From DTYU01 sp040757355 (GTDB lineage: Bacteria; Bacillota; Desulfotomaculia; Desulfotomaculales; Ammonificaceae), in contig JBFLWY010000001.1 in assembly GCA_040757355.1 (NCBI GenBank), forward strand, positions 1 through 64,000: a stretch of 64,000 nt of DNA, written 5' to 3'. The notes below the pieces were generated by a model. It was given only the letters and a program-made list of their open reading frames with translations. It ran no database searches and was not told where the DNA came from. Positions 1 through 8,351 of the stretch are shown one piece after another. Numbering within the stretch: position 1 is the first letter of the stretch; every line of letters starts with the position of its first letter. A program made the position numbers and the translations under genes.

Positions 1-1462
1 GCTCCCCGCCTTTAATCAGGATCCCGTTTTCTGCTCCCCGGCCCGTACCGACCATGACGGCGGTCGGGGTCGCCAGGCCCAAGGCGCACGGACAGGCGAT
101 AACCAGGACGGCGGTCATGCTAAGCAGTGCGGGTTGCAACCGTCCGGCGGCGAAATACCAGGCTGCAAAAGTTACGGCGGCGATGACCACCACGGCCGGG
201 ACGAAATAAGACGAGACCACGTCGGCGAGCCGCTGTATCGGGGCTTTCGAGCCCTGCGCCTCCTCCACGATCCGGATGATCTGAGCGAGCGCCGTATCCT
301 TCCCTACCTTGGTAGCCTCGAAGGTAAAGCTCCCGTGCCGGTTGATGGTCGCACCCACGACCGCGTCGCCGGGGTTTTTGTCCCGGGGTAGGCTTTCCCC
401 TGTCAGCATAGACTCGTCAACCGTTGAAGACCCCTCACGGATAATGCCGTCAACGGGAATGCTTTCTCCCGGACGCACCACCACCAGGTCGCCGACGGCC
501 ACCTCCTCAACCGGGATGTCTACCTCCCGGCCGTCACGCAGGACGCGGGCAGTCTTGGGTCGCAAGGTGATCAGTTTCTGGATGGCCTCGGAGGTGCTCC
601 CCTTCGCCAGCGCTTCAAGCAGGCGGCCGAGGAGCACAAGGGTGATAATCACCGCAGCGGTTTCGTAATAAACAAAGCCCTTCAGGAAAAAGGTATTCGC
701 GACGCTGTAAAAGTAGGCGGCCGAAGTGCCGAGCGCTACAAGCACATCCATGTTTGCCGTACCGTGACGCAGGTTCAGGTAACCCCGGCGGTAGAACTGC
801 ATGCCGGGGCCGAACTGGACGATACTGCCGAACAGAAATTGAACGTACTTGCTCATCAGAAAAGAGACATGAGGTACAAGGCCAAGGTCGGAAACCATGG
901 GGTAAAGAAGCGGGACGGTTGCTGCGACCGCGATGATAAAGTAACGACGCTGCCGTAAAATTTCGACGGCACGCTCTTCTTTTTCGACGATGGTGTACGA
1001 TTCTTCGGGAAGATCCTTTACACCGTACCCAAGGCCGGTAACGGTCTTTTTAATTTCTTTGGCAGCGATCGCTGTCGGAAGGTATTCCACCACTGATCTC
1101 TCGGCGGCAAGGTTCACGACAGCGCTGATAACCCCGTCTAGCGATCGTAGCCTTTTTTCTATACGCGCGGCGCAGCTCGCGCAAGTCATGCCTTCAACAG
1201 CGAATTCGAGCCTCTGGGTCTTAATGGTGTAGCCGAGACTTTTTACGCGCTCAGCAATTTCGGCAAGCCGGATGCGTGATGGCACGTACAGTACCGTAGC
1301 CTGTCCGGTGGCAAAGTTAACTGACGCGTCAATTACGCCTTCGACACCGCTTAATGACTTGCCGATACGTGCCGCGCAGCTTGCGCAGCTCATGCCTTCG
1401 ATGCCGATTGTTACTTTCCGTTGGTTCTTCGCTTCACCGCTTACCCTGAAGGCAGCTTTCAC
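1..1462 (-). CDS. copA: Copper-type heavy-metal translocating P-type ATPase, 5' part only
   Basis: The gene runs off the left edge, so only about 487 N-terminal residues are present. Two heavy-metal-associated domains come first, with metal-binding motifs GMSCASC and GMTCASC. Membrane segments, the actuator motif LTGES and the transport-site motif CPCALGLATP follow near the edge. The phosphorylation motif DKTGT lies beyond the window. CPC with two HMA domains is typical of Cu(I)-exporting P1B-1 ATPases at the cytoplasmic membrane. The start is a GTG directly after an in-frame TAG, with a weak GGTGG ahead. Copper specificity is inferred from family motifs. Confidence 0.9.
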   Translation of the reverse strand, partial: MKAAFRVSGEAKNQRKVTIGIEGMSCASCAARIGKSLSGVEGVIDASVNFATGQATVLYVPSRIRLAEIAERVKSLGYTIKTQRLEFAVEGMTCASCAARIEKRLRSLDGVISAVVNLAAERSVVEYLPTAIAAKEIKKTVTGLGYGVKDLPEESYTIVEKEERAVEILRQRRYFIIAVAATVPLLYPMVSDLGLVPHVSFLMSKYVQFLFGSIVQFGPGMQFYRRGYLNLRHGTANMDVLVALGTSAAYFYSVANTFFLKGFVYYETAAVIITLVLLGRLLEALAKGSTSEAIQKLITLRPKTARVLRDGREVDIPVEEVAVGDLVVVRPGESIPVDGIIREGSSTVDESMLTGESLPRDKNPGDAVVGATINRHGSFTFEATKVGKDTALAQIIRIVEEAQGSKAPIQRLADVVSSYFVPAVVVIAAVTFAAWYFAAGRLQPALLSMTAVLVIACPCALGLATPTAVMVGTGRGAENGILIKGGE

Positions 1463-1934
1463 AGGAATCTACCACCAATCGTATCCTTTGTAACCTAACC
1501 CAAACTTGTTTTCGGTTAACTTGCCGGTTTTTTTACTGTCCCGGTTTCCTAAGCCAGAATTATTCCGAGGTACAGACGGGGATCCCTCAACCGTATCCGG
1601 AAACGTTCCCCTATTTCGGGGTTTGCCACACTTCGCACTTCCCAATGCTCCGGGGGACAACAAACAGCACGGCTGTTCAACTACAACTGCGAAAGTTGAG
1701 TTTATTTTATAATGTACAGCTCCTTTATTGTTTAGTTTAGAGTCAGCTCATTTTCTTTAGCAAATCCGCAGTGTAATGTTATGTCAATGTTAGAATCGCC
1801 GAATACCCGGCTGAAAAAAAGAGCCCATAACTTCGCCTAACGGCGAGTCAAAGGCTCAGAGGAGTGGTGGCATTAATTTCAGCCGTTAAAGCGGCTACTC
1901 GCCACCGGGGGCTGGTCCAAACGGAACACATAAG
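1463..1934. other. Spacer between copA and the DUF5320-like gene
   Basis: This 470-base stretch holds no convincing gene. It contains the minus-strand terminator of the upstream small gene (1814-1857) and the presumed copA leader. The leader includes short inverted words such as TCAACT near 1677 matched by AGTTGA near 1694, and an AT-rich TATAAA-like box near 1708 on the minus strand. A short minus-strand open frame (1469-1663) has no recognisable similarity and I do not count it. Confidence 0.4.
1814..1857 (-). terminator. Rho-independent terminator after the DUF5320-like gene
   Basis: Read on the minus strand, GAGCC (1857-1853) pairs with GGCTC (1825-1821). An inner stem TCGCC/GGCGA sits inside it, and a run of seven T follows (1820-1814). 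It lies about 80 bases past the stop of the small minus-strand gene, so that gene should be transcribed separately from copA. Confidence 0.75.
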
Positions 1935-2186
1935 TTATTCTTTGTCTTCCATTTCTTTGAGACGCTTATCGATGGCTTCCAGTTGCTGTTTTAAGAAGGA
2001 AGCCTGCTGCCTGAGTGCTTCCGCCTCTGCAGACTCTGTGCGCTCACTACCGCGCGGACCATAGGGATGTATCGTAGACCTCCACCGGCGTGGCCGACCG
2101 GGATGACGACGGCAGCCACAGGCCGGGTCGTTTTGCCATCCCGCACCCCAACCGCGGCAAAAACCGGATCCATAACCCCACGGCAT
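1935..2186 (-). CDS. Small DUF5320-like protein (Gly/Trp-rich N-terminus, coiled-coil C-terminus)
   Basis: This 83-residue protein starts with ATG at 2186 behind a near-perfect GGAGGTGACC site. Its N-terminus MPWGYGSGFCRGWGAG is rich in Gly, Trp and Cys. Its last 35 residues (EALRQQASFLKQQLEAIDKRLKEMED) form a heptad coiled coil. That arrangement is typical of DUF5320 proteins, which in anaerobes often sit with NifX/NifB-type iron-molybdenum cofactor proteins. No such partner is here. Function is unknown. It is monocistronic, with a terminator downstream and a palindrome upstream. Confidence 0.65.
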   Translation of the reverse strand: MPWGYGSGFCRGWGAGWQNDPACGCRRHPGRPRRWRSTIHPYGPRGSERTESAEAEALRQQASFLKQQLEAIDKRLKEMEDKE

Positions 2187-2518
2187 TAAGAGGTCACCTC
2201 CTATTCTAGTTTAGAGCATATGCTCATTAATATTTTAGCACATTATTTTCAAAAAGCAACAGATTTTTTTAAATATCAGCCCCCTTTCAGTTCTACTAAT
2301 CGTCGCCACCGTTCGGAGGAGTGCCACATGCGGCAAGCCGCACAACGAATGAAGATGGGCGTGGAAAGGCATTTGCCTGTTATCTGGTATTTATTGTTTT
2401 GAATCATAGTGTTCTTAACGTCCCGGCGGTGAGATTATTTCCGGAGGAGAATTAGCCGCAGCTCCTTCATGGTGGGTTCAACTTAACTTTTCGCGGGACG
2501 CAGGTAGGACAACAGAAG
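2187..2518. other. Spacer between divergent DUF5320-like gene and pcrA
   Basis: About 330 bases. The left end carries the 12-base palindrome described separately and an AT-rich stretch. From about 2310 a GGAGGA followed by ATG opens a short frame of about 24 codons ending near 2402, which has no recognisable product. No clear promoter for pcrA could be picked by eye. Confidence 0.35.
2214..2225. promoter_or_regulatory. Perfect 12-base palindrome, candidate operator
   Basis: GAGCATATGCTC is perfectly palindromic and sits 28 bases upstream of the ATG of the DUF5320-like gene, in an AT-rich promoter-like region. A dimeric repressor could bind such a site, but no regulator gene is adjacent. This is inference from symmetry and position only. 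Confidence 0.4.
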
Positions 2519-4693
2519 GTGTTTGGCGAAGTTTCTCTCAGCGTAAAAGCAGCGGGAAGGATGCAGCGAGCAGTGGCCGATTATCTTACAGACCTTAGCC
2601 CCGAACAGTTGGCAGCGGTTTGCCACGATTCCGGGCCGGTACTGGTCCTGGCCGGCGCCGGGAGCGGGAAAACCAGGGTCCTGACGTACCGGATCGCCTA
2701 CTTAATCAGAGAAGCTGGTGTAAGGCCGGAAAACATCCTTGCAATAACCTTTACCAACAAAGCCGCGCGGGAGATGCGCTTCCGCGTCGAAAGGGTTTTG
2801 CCCTTTGAGGCGCACGATCTCTGGGTGATAACCTTCCATGCGGCCTGCCTCCGCATCCTGCGATGCGAGATACACCGCCTCGGCCGGGACAGCGCTTTTG
2901 TCGTTTATGACGAAGACGACAGGCGCGCGCTTATCAGAGAATGTTTGAAGGAGACCGGGCTCGACGAGAAGAGGTATACCCCGGGCGGCATGATCGCCGC
3001 TATCTCCTGGGCGAAAAACTGGCTCGTGGGTCCGCGGGAGTATGCGCAACGGGCCGGAAACCGGTTTGAGGAAGTGGCGGCTCAGGTCTACGGCCTGTAC
3101 CAGGAGAAACTGAAGCAGTACAACGCGCTTGACTTTGACGACCTGCTTGTTGAGGCGGTGCGGCTTTTCCAGGAGTGCCCCGACGTGCTGGAGCGCTACC
3201 AGCGGCGTTTCCGGCACATTCTAGTTGACGAATATCAGGATACCAACCACACGCAGTATGTTTGGGTCAATCTGCTCGCCGGCGGGCACCGGAACCTGAT
3301 GGTTGTGGGGGACCCTGACCAATCGATTTTTAGCTGGCGCGGCGCGGATATTACCAACATCCTGAGTTTTGAACGCGACTACCCGGATGCGCGGGTGATC
3401 AAGCTTGAAAAAAACTACCGTTCCTCCTCCTCAATCCTTGCGGTGGCCGACAGCGTTATAAAGTTCAACCGCATGCGGAAGGAAAAGGTACTCCGGCCCG
3501 TAAAGGGGGAAGGTCTACCGCCGGTGCTTTTCGTCGCCCGGGACGAGGTGGCGGAAGCAAGTTTTATCGGCGAGCAGATTCAAGCGGTGCGGCAGGAAGA
3601 AGGCCGCCCGTACAGGGATTTTGCGGTGCTCTACCGCACCAATGCCCAGTCACGCGTTCTTGAAGAGTTTTTTCTTATTTCGGGCATACCATACGTTATT
3701 TTAGGCGGTCTGCGGTTTTACGAGCGCAAGGAGATAAAAGACGTCCTTGCCTACCTAAGGTTAATTGTGAACCCGGCGGATGCCCTGAGCCTGAAACGGA
3801 TTATCAACGTACCCCCGCGAGGGATCGGCGCGGGCTACTTCGGGCGTTTGCTGCAGTATGCGGCGGTAAACCGGGTATCAGGGGTAGCGGCGCTTCTCGA
3901 AGCCGGCGCGGTTCCAGGCCTGCCGCAAAAAGTGCGCGAGGGGATGCGGGAACTTGGTGAGTTCTTTGTCCGGTTACGGTCAGAGGCCGGACCGGTGACG
4001 CGGATTGCAGAGGCGGTTCTTGAAGAAACGGGGTACGAACGCTACCTGCTGGCAGAGAAAACCCCGGAAGCGCAGGCGAGGGCGGAAAACATCAGGGAGT
4101 TCCTGACCGTTACCCGGGAGTTCGACCGGGAAGAACAGGGAGGCCTTACGGAATTCTTGGCCGAAGTTGCGCTTTTTACCGATGTGGACCGTTACGACCC
4201 GGAAACAGACGCAGCGGTGCTTTTAACGCTGCACAGCGCCAAGGGGCTGGAGTTCCCGGTGGTCTTCATGACGGGGATGGAGGAAGGCCTTTTCCCCCAC
4301 GCCAGGAGCATCGGCGAAGCCGCGGCGGTGGAAGAAGAGCGGCGGCTGTGCTATGTGGGAATAACCCGCGCGAAGGAGCGGCTTTTCTTTACGCGCTGTG
4401 AAGTGCGGCACATGTACGGCGGGATCTACGCAAACCCCCCTTCCCGCTTCCTGAGCGAGATTCCGTCAGAGTTAATCGCGCCGGTTGCCCCGGATGGGGA
4501 AGAACCCGATGAAGTGGGGGTAACCGAACTGCAGCCCGGTGACCGGGTAACGCACAGGAAATGGGGCGCGGGGACCGTGGTCAGCGTCGCGGGAAGCGGC
4601 GAGGATACGCGGGTGACGGTAGCCTTCCCCGGCGCGGGTATAAAAACCCTTCTTTTGAGTTATGCTCCGTTAGAAAGGTCGGCCGCCGAGTGA
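2519..4693 (+). CDS. pcrA: ATP-dependent DNA helicase PcrA/UvrD
   Basis: Superfamily 1 3'-5' helicase for repair and plasmid or rolling-circle replication. Visible motifs in order are Walker A AGAGSGKT, motif Ia TFTNKAAREM, motif II DEYQDTN, GDPDQSIFSWRGA (motif III), YRTNAQSR (IV), HSAKGLEF (V) and VGITRAKERL (VI). The PcrA-type C-terminal Tudor-like tail (GDRVTHRKWGAGTV) follows. At 724 residues it matches Bacillus PcrA (about 740). The start could be GTG 2519 or ATG 2561. The latter gives MQRAVADYLTDLSPEQ, closer to the family N-terminus. Its stop overlaps the start of amj, so the two are probably co-transcribed. Confidence 0.95.
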   Translation: MFGEVSLSVKAAGRMQRAVADYLTDLSPEQLAAVCHDSGPVLVLAGAGSGKTRVLTYRIAYLIREAGVRPENILAITFTNKAAREMRFRVERVLPFEAHDLWVITFHAACLRILRCEIHRLGRDSAFVVYDEDDRRALIRECLKETGLDEKRYTPGGMIAAISWAKNWLVGPREYAQRAGNRFEEVAAQVYGLYQEKLKQYNALDFDDLLVEAVRLFQECPDVLERYQRRFRHILVDEYQDTNHTQYVWVNLLAGGHRNLMVVGDPDQSIFSWRGADITNILSFERDYPDARVIKLEKNYRSSSSILAVADSVIKFNRMRKEKVLRPVKGEGLPPVLFVARDEVAEASFIGEQIQAVRQEEGRPYRDFAVLYRTNAQSRVLEEFFLISGIPYVILGGLRFYERKEIKDVLAYLRLIVNPADALSLKRIINVPPRGIGAGYFGRLLQYAAVNRVSGVAALLEAGAVPGLPQKVREGMRELGEFFVRLRSEAGPVTRIAEAVLEETGYERYLLAEKTPEAQARAENIREFLTVTREFDREEQGGLTEFLAEVALFTDVDRYDPETDAAVLLTLHSAKGLEFPVVFMTGMEEGLFPHARSIGEAAAVEEERRLCYVGITRAKERLFFTRCEVRHMYGGIYANPPSRFLSEIPSELIAPVAPDGEEPDEVGVTELQPGDRVTHRKWGAGTVVSVAGSGEDTRVTVAFPGAGIKTLLLSYAPLERSAAE

Positions 4694-5562
4694 ACAACCA
4701 CCTTCTTGCCGTCGTTGCGCTTACGGTGCTTATTCACCTGGTTCATACCCTGATCTACAGCGTGCGCCTTTCCGGGGTCCGGACCGGGCGGTTGGCCACG
4801 GCTTACTCTCTTTTTAACGTGATATTCCTGATAGCCAGTTCGGCAAACACCGTCCAAGCGCCGCTCCTCTCGTCGCTTGTGGAGCAGGCGATCAACCGGG
4901 GGCTTGCGGCGGTGCCGCCCCGCGCGCCGGCGGAAGTCTTACTGGCTTCTCCGGTATACCGTCAAGAGCTTGTGCTCCTCGACCACAACATCCGGGTAGT
5001 GATACTGGCGGCGACTCTCGGTACGGTGCTCGGGGGGCTTTTGATTCCGGCCTTCGTCCGGGTCTTTTCCCGCACCATCCTCCTTTTTGAAGAACTGGGT
5101 TCAGTCCCGCGGCTGATAGTTTTTGCGCTCTCGCCGCGGCGATTTTACAAAGCGCTAAAAGAGATGCGGCCCGCAGCCCCCCAAGTGTTGCGGTTCACCA
5201 TCCGGCAGCGGTCAAGGATACCGAAGGGCTTTTTGGTCCTGAACATCCTGATCACCGGTATTTATACTACCGGGGTGCTGTCGGCGCTGTACGCAGGAGC
5301 GCTTTTCCCCTACTACCGGACGACCGCCACGCTGCTCTCACCGATCGTCAACGGAATCGCCGCGGTGCTCCTGGCCACGGTGGTGGACCCGACGGCGGCA
5401 ATGCTCACCGACCAGGCACTCCGGGGTAAAAGGGAAGAGCGCGACATCAGGCAAATGGTGGCTTTTCTCGCGGTAACGCGTTTTATGGGCACTATTCTGG
5501 CACAGGCGCTTTTTATACCGGCGGCGCAGCTCATCAGGTATGTGGCGGCCTTCATCGTTTAG
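4690..5562 (+). CDS. amj: Lipid II flippase Amj family protein
   Basis: A 290-residue polytopic membrane protein matching the Amj/YdaH (DUF2837) family. In Bacillus subtilis this family is an alternative lipid II flippase to MurJ. The N-terminus contains the family signature, roughly HLVHTLIYSVRLSGVRTGRLATAYSLFN. The start chosen is GTG 4690, which overlaps the pcrA stop (GTGA) and restores the usual length. A longer frame from 4561 would add 43 residues read out of frame inside pcrA. It presumably supplies peptidoglycan precursors across the membrane. Confidence 0.85.
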   Translation: MNNHLLAVVALTVLIHLVHTLIYSVRLSGVRTGRLATAYSLFNVIFLIASSANTVQAPLLSSLVEQAINRGLAAVPPRAPAEVLLASPVYRQELVLLDHNIRVVILAATLGTVLGGLLIPAFVRVFSRTILLFEELGSVPRLIVFALSPRRFYKALKEMRPAAPQVLRFTIRQRSRIPKGFLVLNILITGIYTTGVLSALYAGALFPYYRTTATLLSPIVNGIAAVLLATVVDPTAAMLTDQALRGKREERDIRQMVAFLAVTRFMGTILAQALFIPAAQLIRYVAAFIV

Positions 5563-5648
5563 GGCGCGCCTTAGGGATAAACGGCAGCCACGTTGAGTGC
5601 TGGGCTGTCAGTGTAAGATTGAACGTATTTTTCGGAGGGAGGCAAGAG

Positions 5649-7655
5649 ATGCCGGCGCGGGAAGAGGCAAAGAGCCGGATAGAGGAGCTCCGGCGGGAGA
5701 TTGAATATCATAACTACCGCTACTATGTCCTGGACGATCCAGTGATCAGTGATGCGGAGTTCGACCGGTTGGTCGCAGAGTTAAGTTCGCTGGAGGAGGC
5801 GTACCCGGAGTTCGTCACGCCCAACTCGCCGACGCAGCGGGTCGGGGGCGCGCCGCGGGAAGGCCTTGCCACCGTCAGGCACATCGTGCCGCTGCTCAGT
5901 CTGGCGAACGCCTTCGGTGCGGAGGAACTCAGGGATTTCGACCGGCGGGTACGCGCGGCGTTGCCCGCTGAAGAAGTATCCTACGTGGTCGAACCCAAAA
6001 TCGACGGGCTGGCGGTCTCCTTAACCTATAGGAACGGGGAATTTGTCCAGGGGGCGACCCGCGGGGACGGCGAAACGGGTGAAGATATCACCCCCAACCT
6101 CCGCACCGTCCGGAGCCTGCCGCTCCGTTTTTTACAGGACACTCCCCCTGTAGTTGAGGTGCGAGGGGAGGCTTATATGTCGAAAGAATCATTCGTAAAG
6201 CTGAACGAGCGGCGGGAAGAAGCCGGAGAGCCGCCCTTCGCCAATCCGCGAAACGCGGCCGCCGGCAGCCTGAGGCAGCTTGACCCCAAAATAACCGCCC
6301 ACCGGAAGCTGGACCTTTTCGTTTACGGCATCGGGTACAGCGAAGGGCCGGCGCTCACTACCCACCATGCGGTGCTCGATTGGCTGGCGGGACAGGGTTT
6401 TAAAGTCACCCCCCACCACAGGCTTTTCGCCGGTATTAATGAGGCAATCGACTACTGCCTTTACTGGCAGGGGAAGCGCTTCGACCTCCCCTACGCGATT
6501 GACGGGATGGTGGTGAAAGTCGATTCCATCAACCAGCAGGAACGGCTCGGGGCGACGCTGAAAAGTCCGCGCTGGGCGATCGCGTATAAGTTTCCGCCGG
6601 AAGAGGCGGTCACCAGGCTGGGGAGGATCGTCGTAAGTGTGGGGCGCACCGGGGTTTTGACTCCCACCGCTGTCTTTGAACCCGTGCACCTTGCCGGGAC
6701 CACGGTGACCCGGGCGACGCTCCACAACGAGGACCTCATCCGCGAGAAGGATATCCGGGTCGGCGACTACATCCTGGTGCACAAGGCGGGCGATGTGATT
6801 CCGGAGGTGGTCCGCGCGCTTCCGGAGCAGCGTACGGGTAAGGAAAAGGAGTTTCAGATGCCCGCGCGCTGCCCCGTTTGCGGCGCAGGGACCATTCGTG
6901 AAAAGGGAGAAGTGGCGCTGCGGTGCCCGAACATCTCCTGCCCGGCGCGCCTTAAAGAGAGCGTGTTGCACTTCGCTTCCCGGAACGCGATGGACATCCG
7001 GGGCTTGGGCCGTGCGCTTGTGGAGCAGCTTGTCGAAAAAGGCATGGTGAGGAGCGTCGCGGATATCTACTCGCTCCGGCTGGATGATTTGGCAAGACTT
7101 GAACGGATGGGCCGGAAGTCGGCGGCGAACGTTTTGCGTGAAATCGAAGCGAGTAAAAAGAAGGACTTGAGCAGGCTCATCTTCGGGCTCGGCATCCGCC
7201 ACATAGGCGAGCGGGCGGGAAAGTTGCTTGCCGGCCGCTTCGAAAAGCTGGAACGGTTGATCGAGGCCGGCGAAGAAGAGCTGACAGCGGTCCCGGAGAT
7301 CGGTCAGAAAATGGCGGCCAGCATCCGGGCGTTTTTCGCCGAACCGCAAAACCTTGCCGTGGTACGGCAGCTCGTGGAGGCGGGGGTCAACACCGAAAGT
7401 TTCGAAGCCAGAACCGCGTCGGGGCTCCTTGCGGGCAAAGTTTTTGTACTGACCGGAGCGCTTAAGGACTTTACCCGTGATCAGGCTGCCGCTGTTATCG
7501 AAAAGCTCGGCGGAAGGGTGTCTTCAAGCGTCAGCCGGCGGACCGACTACGTGGTTGCGGGAGAAAACCCGGGGTCAAAGTTTGACAAGGCGCGGGAACT
7601 CGGTGTGACCATTCTTGACGAAGAAGGTTTTAAGCGGCTGTTGGAAGGTCTTTAA
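5649..7655 (+). CDS. ligA: NAD-dependent DNA ligase LigA
   Basis: Seals nicks in replication and repair using NAD. The 668-residue protein has the Ia domain (HNYRYYVLDDP) and the adenylation site EPKIDG with nucleophile Lys117. An OB fold, a four-Cys zinc finger (CPVC...CPNISCPARL), a helix-hairpin-helix domain and a C-terminal BRCT domain (LAGKVFVLTGAL) follow. The start is ATG 5649, seven bases after GGAGGGAGG. A longer frame from 5619 lacks such a site. Pairing with pcrA is common in Firmicutes. Confidence 0.96.
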   Translation: MPAREEAKSRIEELRREIEYHNYRYYVLDDPVISDAEFDRLVAELSSLEEAYPEFVTPNSPTQRVGGAPREGLATVRHIVPLLSLANAFGAEELRDFDRRVRAALPAEEVSYVVEPKIDGLAVSLTYRNGEFVQGATRGDGETGEDITPNLRTVRSLPLRFLQDTPPVVEVRGEAYMSKESFVKLNERREEAGEPPFANPRNAAAGSLRQLDPKITAHRKLDLFVYGIGYSEGPALTTHHAVLDWLAGQGFKVTPHHRLFAGINEAIDYCLYWQGKRFDLPYAIDGMVVKVDSINQQERLGATLKSPRWAIAYKFPPEEAVTRLGRIVVSVGRTGVLTPTAVFEPVHLAGTTVTRATLHNEDLIREKDIRVGDYILVHKAGDVIPEVVRALPEQRTGKEKEFQMPARCPVCGAGTIREKGEVALRCPNISCPARLKESVLHFASRNAMDIRGLGRALVEQLVEKGMVRSVADIYSLRLDDLARLERMGRKSAANVLREIEASKKKDLSRLIFGLGIRHIGERAGKLLAGRFEKLERLIEAGEEELTAVPEIGQKMAASIRAFFAEPQNLAVVRQLVEAGVNTESFEARTASGLLAGKVFVLTGALKDFTRDQAAAVIEKLGGRVSSSVSRRTDYVVAGENPGSKFDKARELGVTILDEEGFKRLLEGL

Positions 7656-7705
7656 GCTGGAAAAAATTAATACCGTTTCAAGGCGGCCGGTAGTGTTCCA
7701 GGGTA

Positions 7706-7735
7706 TTGTTATTAGCGCCAATAATTTGATATAAT
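7706..7735 (+). promoter_or_regulatory. Sigma-A-like promoter for gatC
   Basis: TTGTTA (7706-7711), an 18-base spacer and a perfect TATAAT (7730-7735) lie about 30 bases before the gatC start. It would drive the amidotransferase genes separately from ligA. Confidence 0.55.
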
Positions 7736-7763
7736 TTGCTGTGGCTTTTAAGGGGGACACGGT

Positions 7764-8045
7764 GTGATTACACGAAAAGACGTTGAACATGTTGCACTGT
7801 TGGGACGGTTGGAACTGTCGGAAGAGGAAATAGAGGTCTACACCGAACAGTTGGCAAAGATACTCGAATACGCCTCTGTTCTAAATGAGCTTGATACAAA
7901 AGACATTCCGCCGCTGGCGCATGTTTTGCCCCTGCAGAACGTTTTCCGGGAAGATAAGGCGAAAGAGCACCTCGACCCGGAAACGGTCCTGGCACATGCC
8001 CCTGACAGGGAAGACAGGTACTTTCGCGTACCGCGCCTGGTCTAA
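7764..8045 (+). CDS. gatC: Aspartyl/glutamyl-tRNA amidotransferase subunit C
   Basis: A 93-residue GatC, the small linker subunit that stabilises the GatCAB complex converting misacylated Glu-tRNA(Gln) and Asp-tRNA(Asn) to the amide forms. The family pattern is clear: ITRKDVEHVALLGRLELSEEE, then a central helix, then a C-terminus ending YFRVPRLV. The start is GTG 7764 with AGGGGG upstream. A 300-base spacer separates it from gatA, which is unusual because these genes are normally tightly packed. Confidence 0.95.
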   Translation: MITRKDVEHVALLGRLELSEEEIEVYTEQLAKILEYASVLNELDTKDIPPLAHVLPLQNVFREDKAKEHLDPETVLAHAPDREDRYFRVPRLV

Positions 8046-8351
8046 AAAGTGCTAAAAAGGGGACAGGCTGCTTTTTCAGTAGCTTCACCATGGGCGCAAG
8101 AGCTTCTTCAGTTGGGAGGATGTGGTGCAACCCCCATGCAACCCCTAATTGTCTAGAAGCAAGGCTCATAACAGTCAAGTGGTAATGATTGGCGGCAATT
8201 TTCGGAGACCCGCCCCGCACTTAACTGAGTGAGGCAGTGGCGTCGAAAAAAGTAGAGGTTCATTGCTTCCTCATTAGGAATTAAAAAACCGTATTTCTAA
8301 GTTGAGCGTTGGGCAGGCGCAGTTTTGCAGCGTCTCTTAGGAGGAATTAGT
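8046..8351. repeat. Insertion-like spacer inside the gatCAB cluster with a GGGGACAGG word
   Basis: About 300 bases split gatC from gatA. Right after gatC comes AAAAAGGGGACAGGCTGC, resembling words left by REP-associated (Y1-type) transposable elements and similar to the GGGGACACC words at 47.7 and 62.0 kb. The minus-strand frame across it has no recognisable domain. The rest is unremarkable up to the gatA ribosome site. Confidence 0.35.

Noticed and set aside
1469..1663. Minus-strand frame of 64 codons upstream of copA
   Set aside because: No recognisable similarity, composition like translated spacer, and it ends just before the copA start; treated as leader DNA.
2220..2402. Short plus-strand frame with an internal GGAGGA-ATG
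   Set aside because: No family similarity and a biased, low-complexity start; not enough to call a gene.
6189..7349. 386-codon open frame opposite ligA
   Set aside because: Shadow of a GC-rich gene on the other strand; no domain and no ribosome site.
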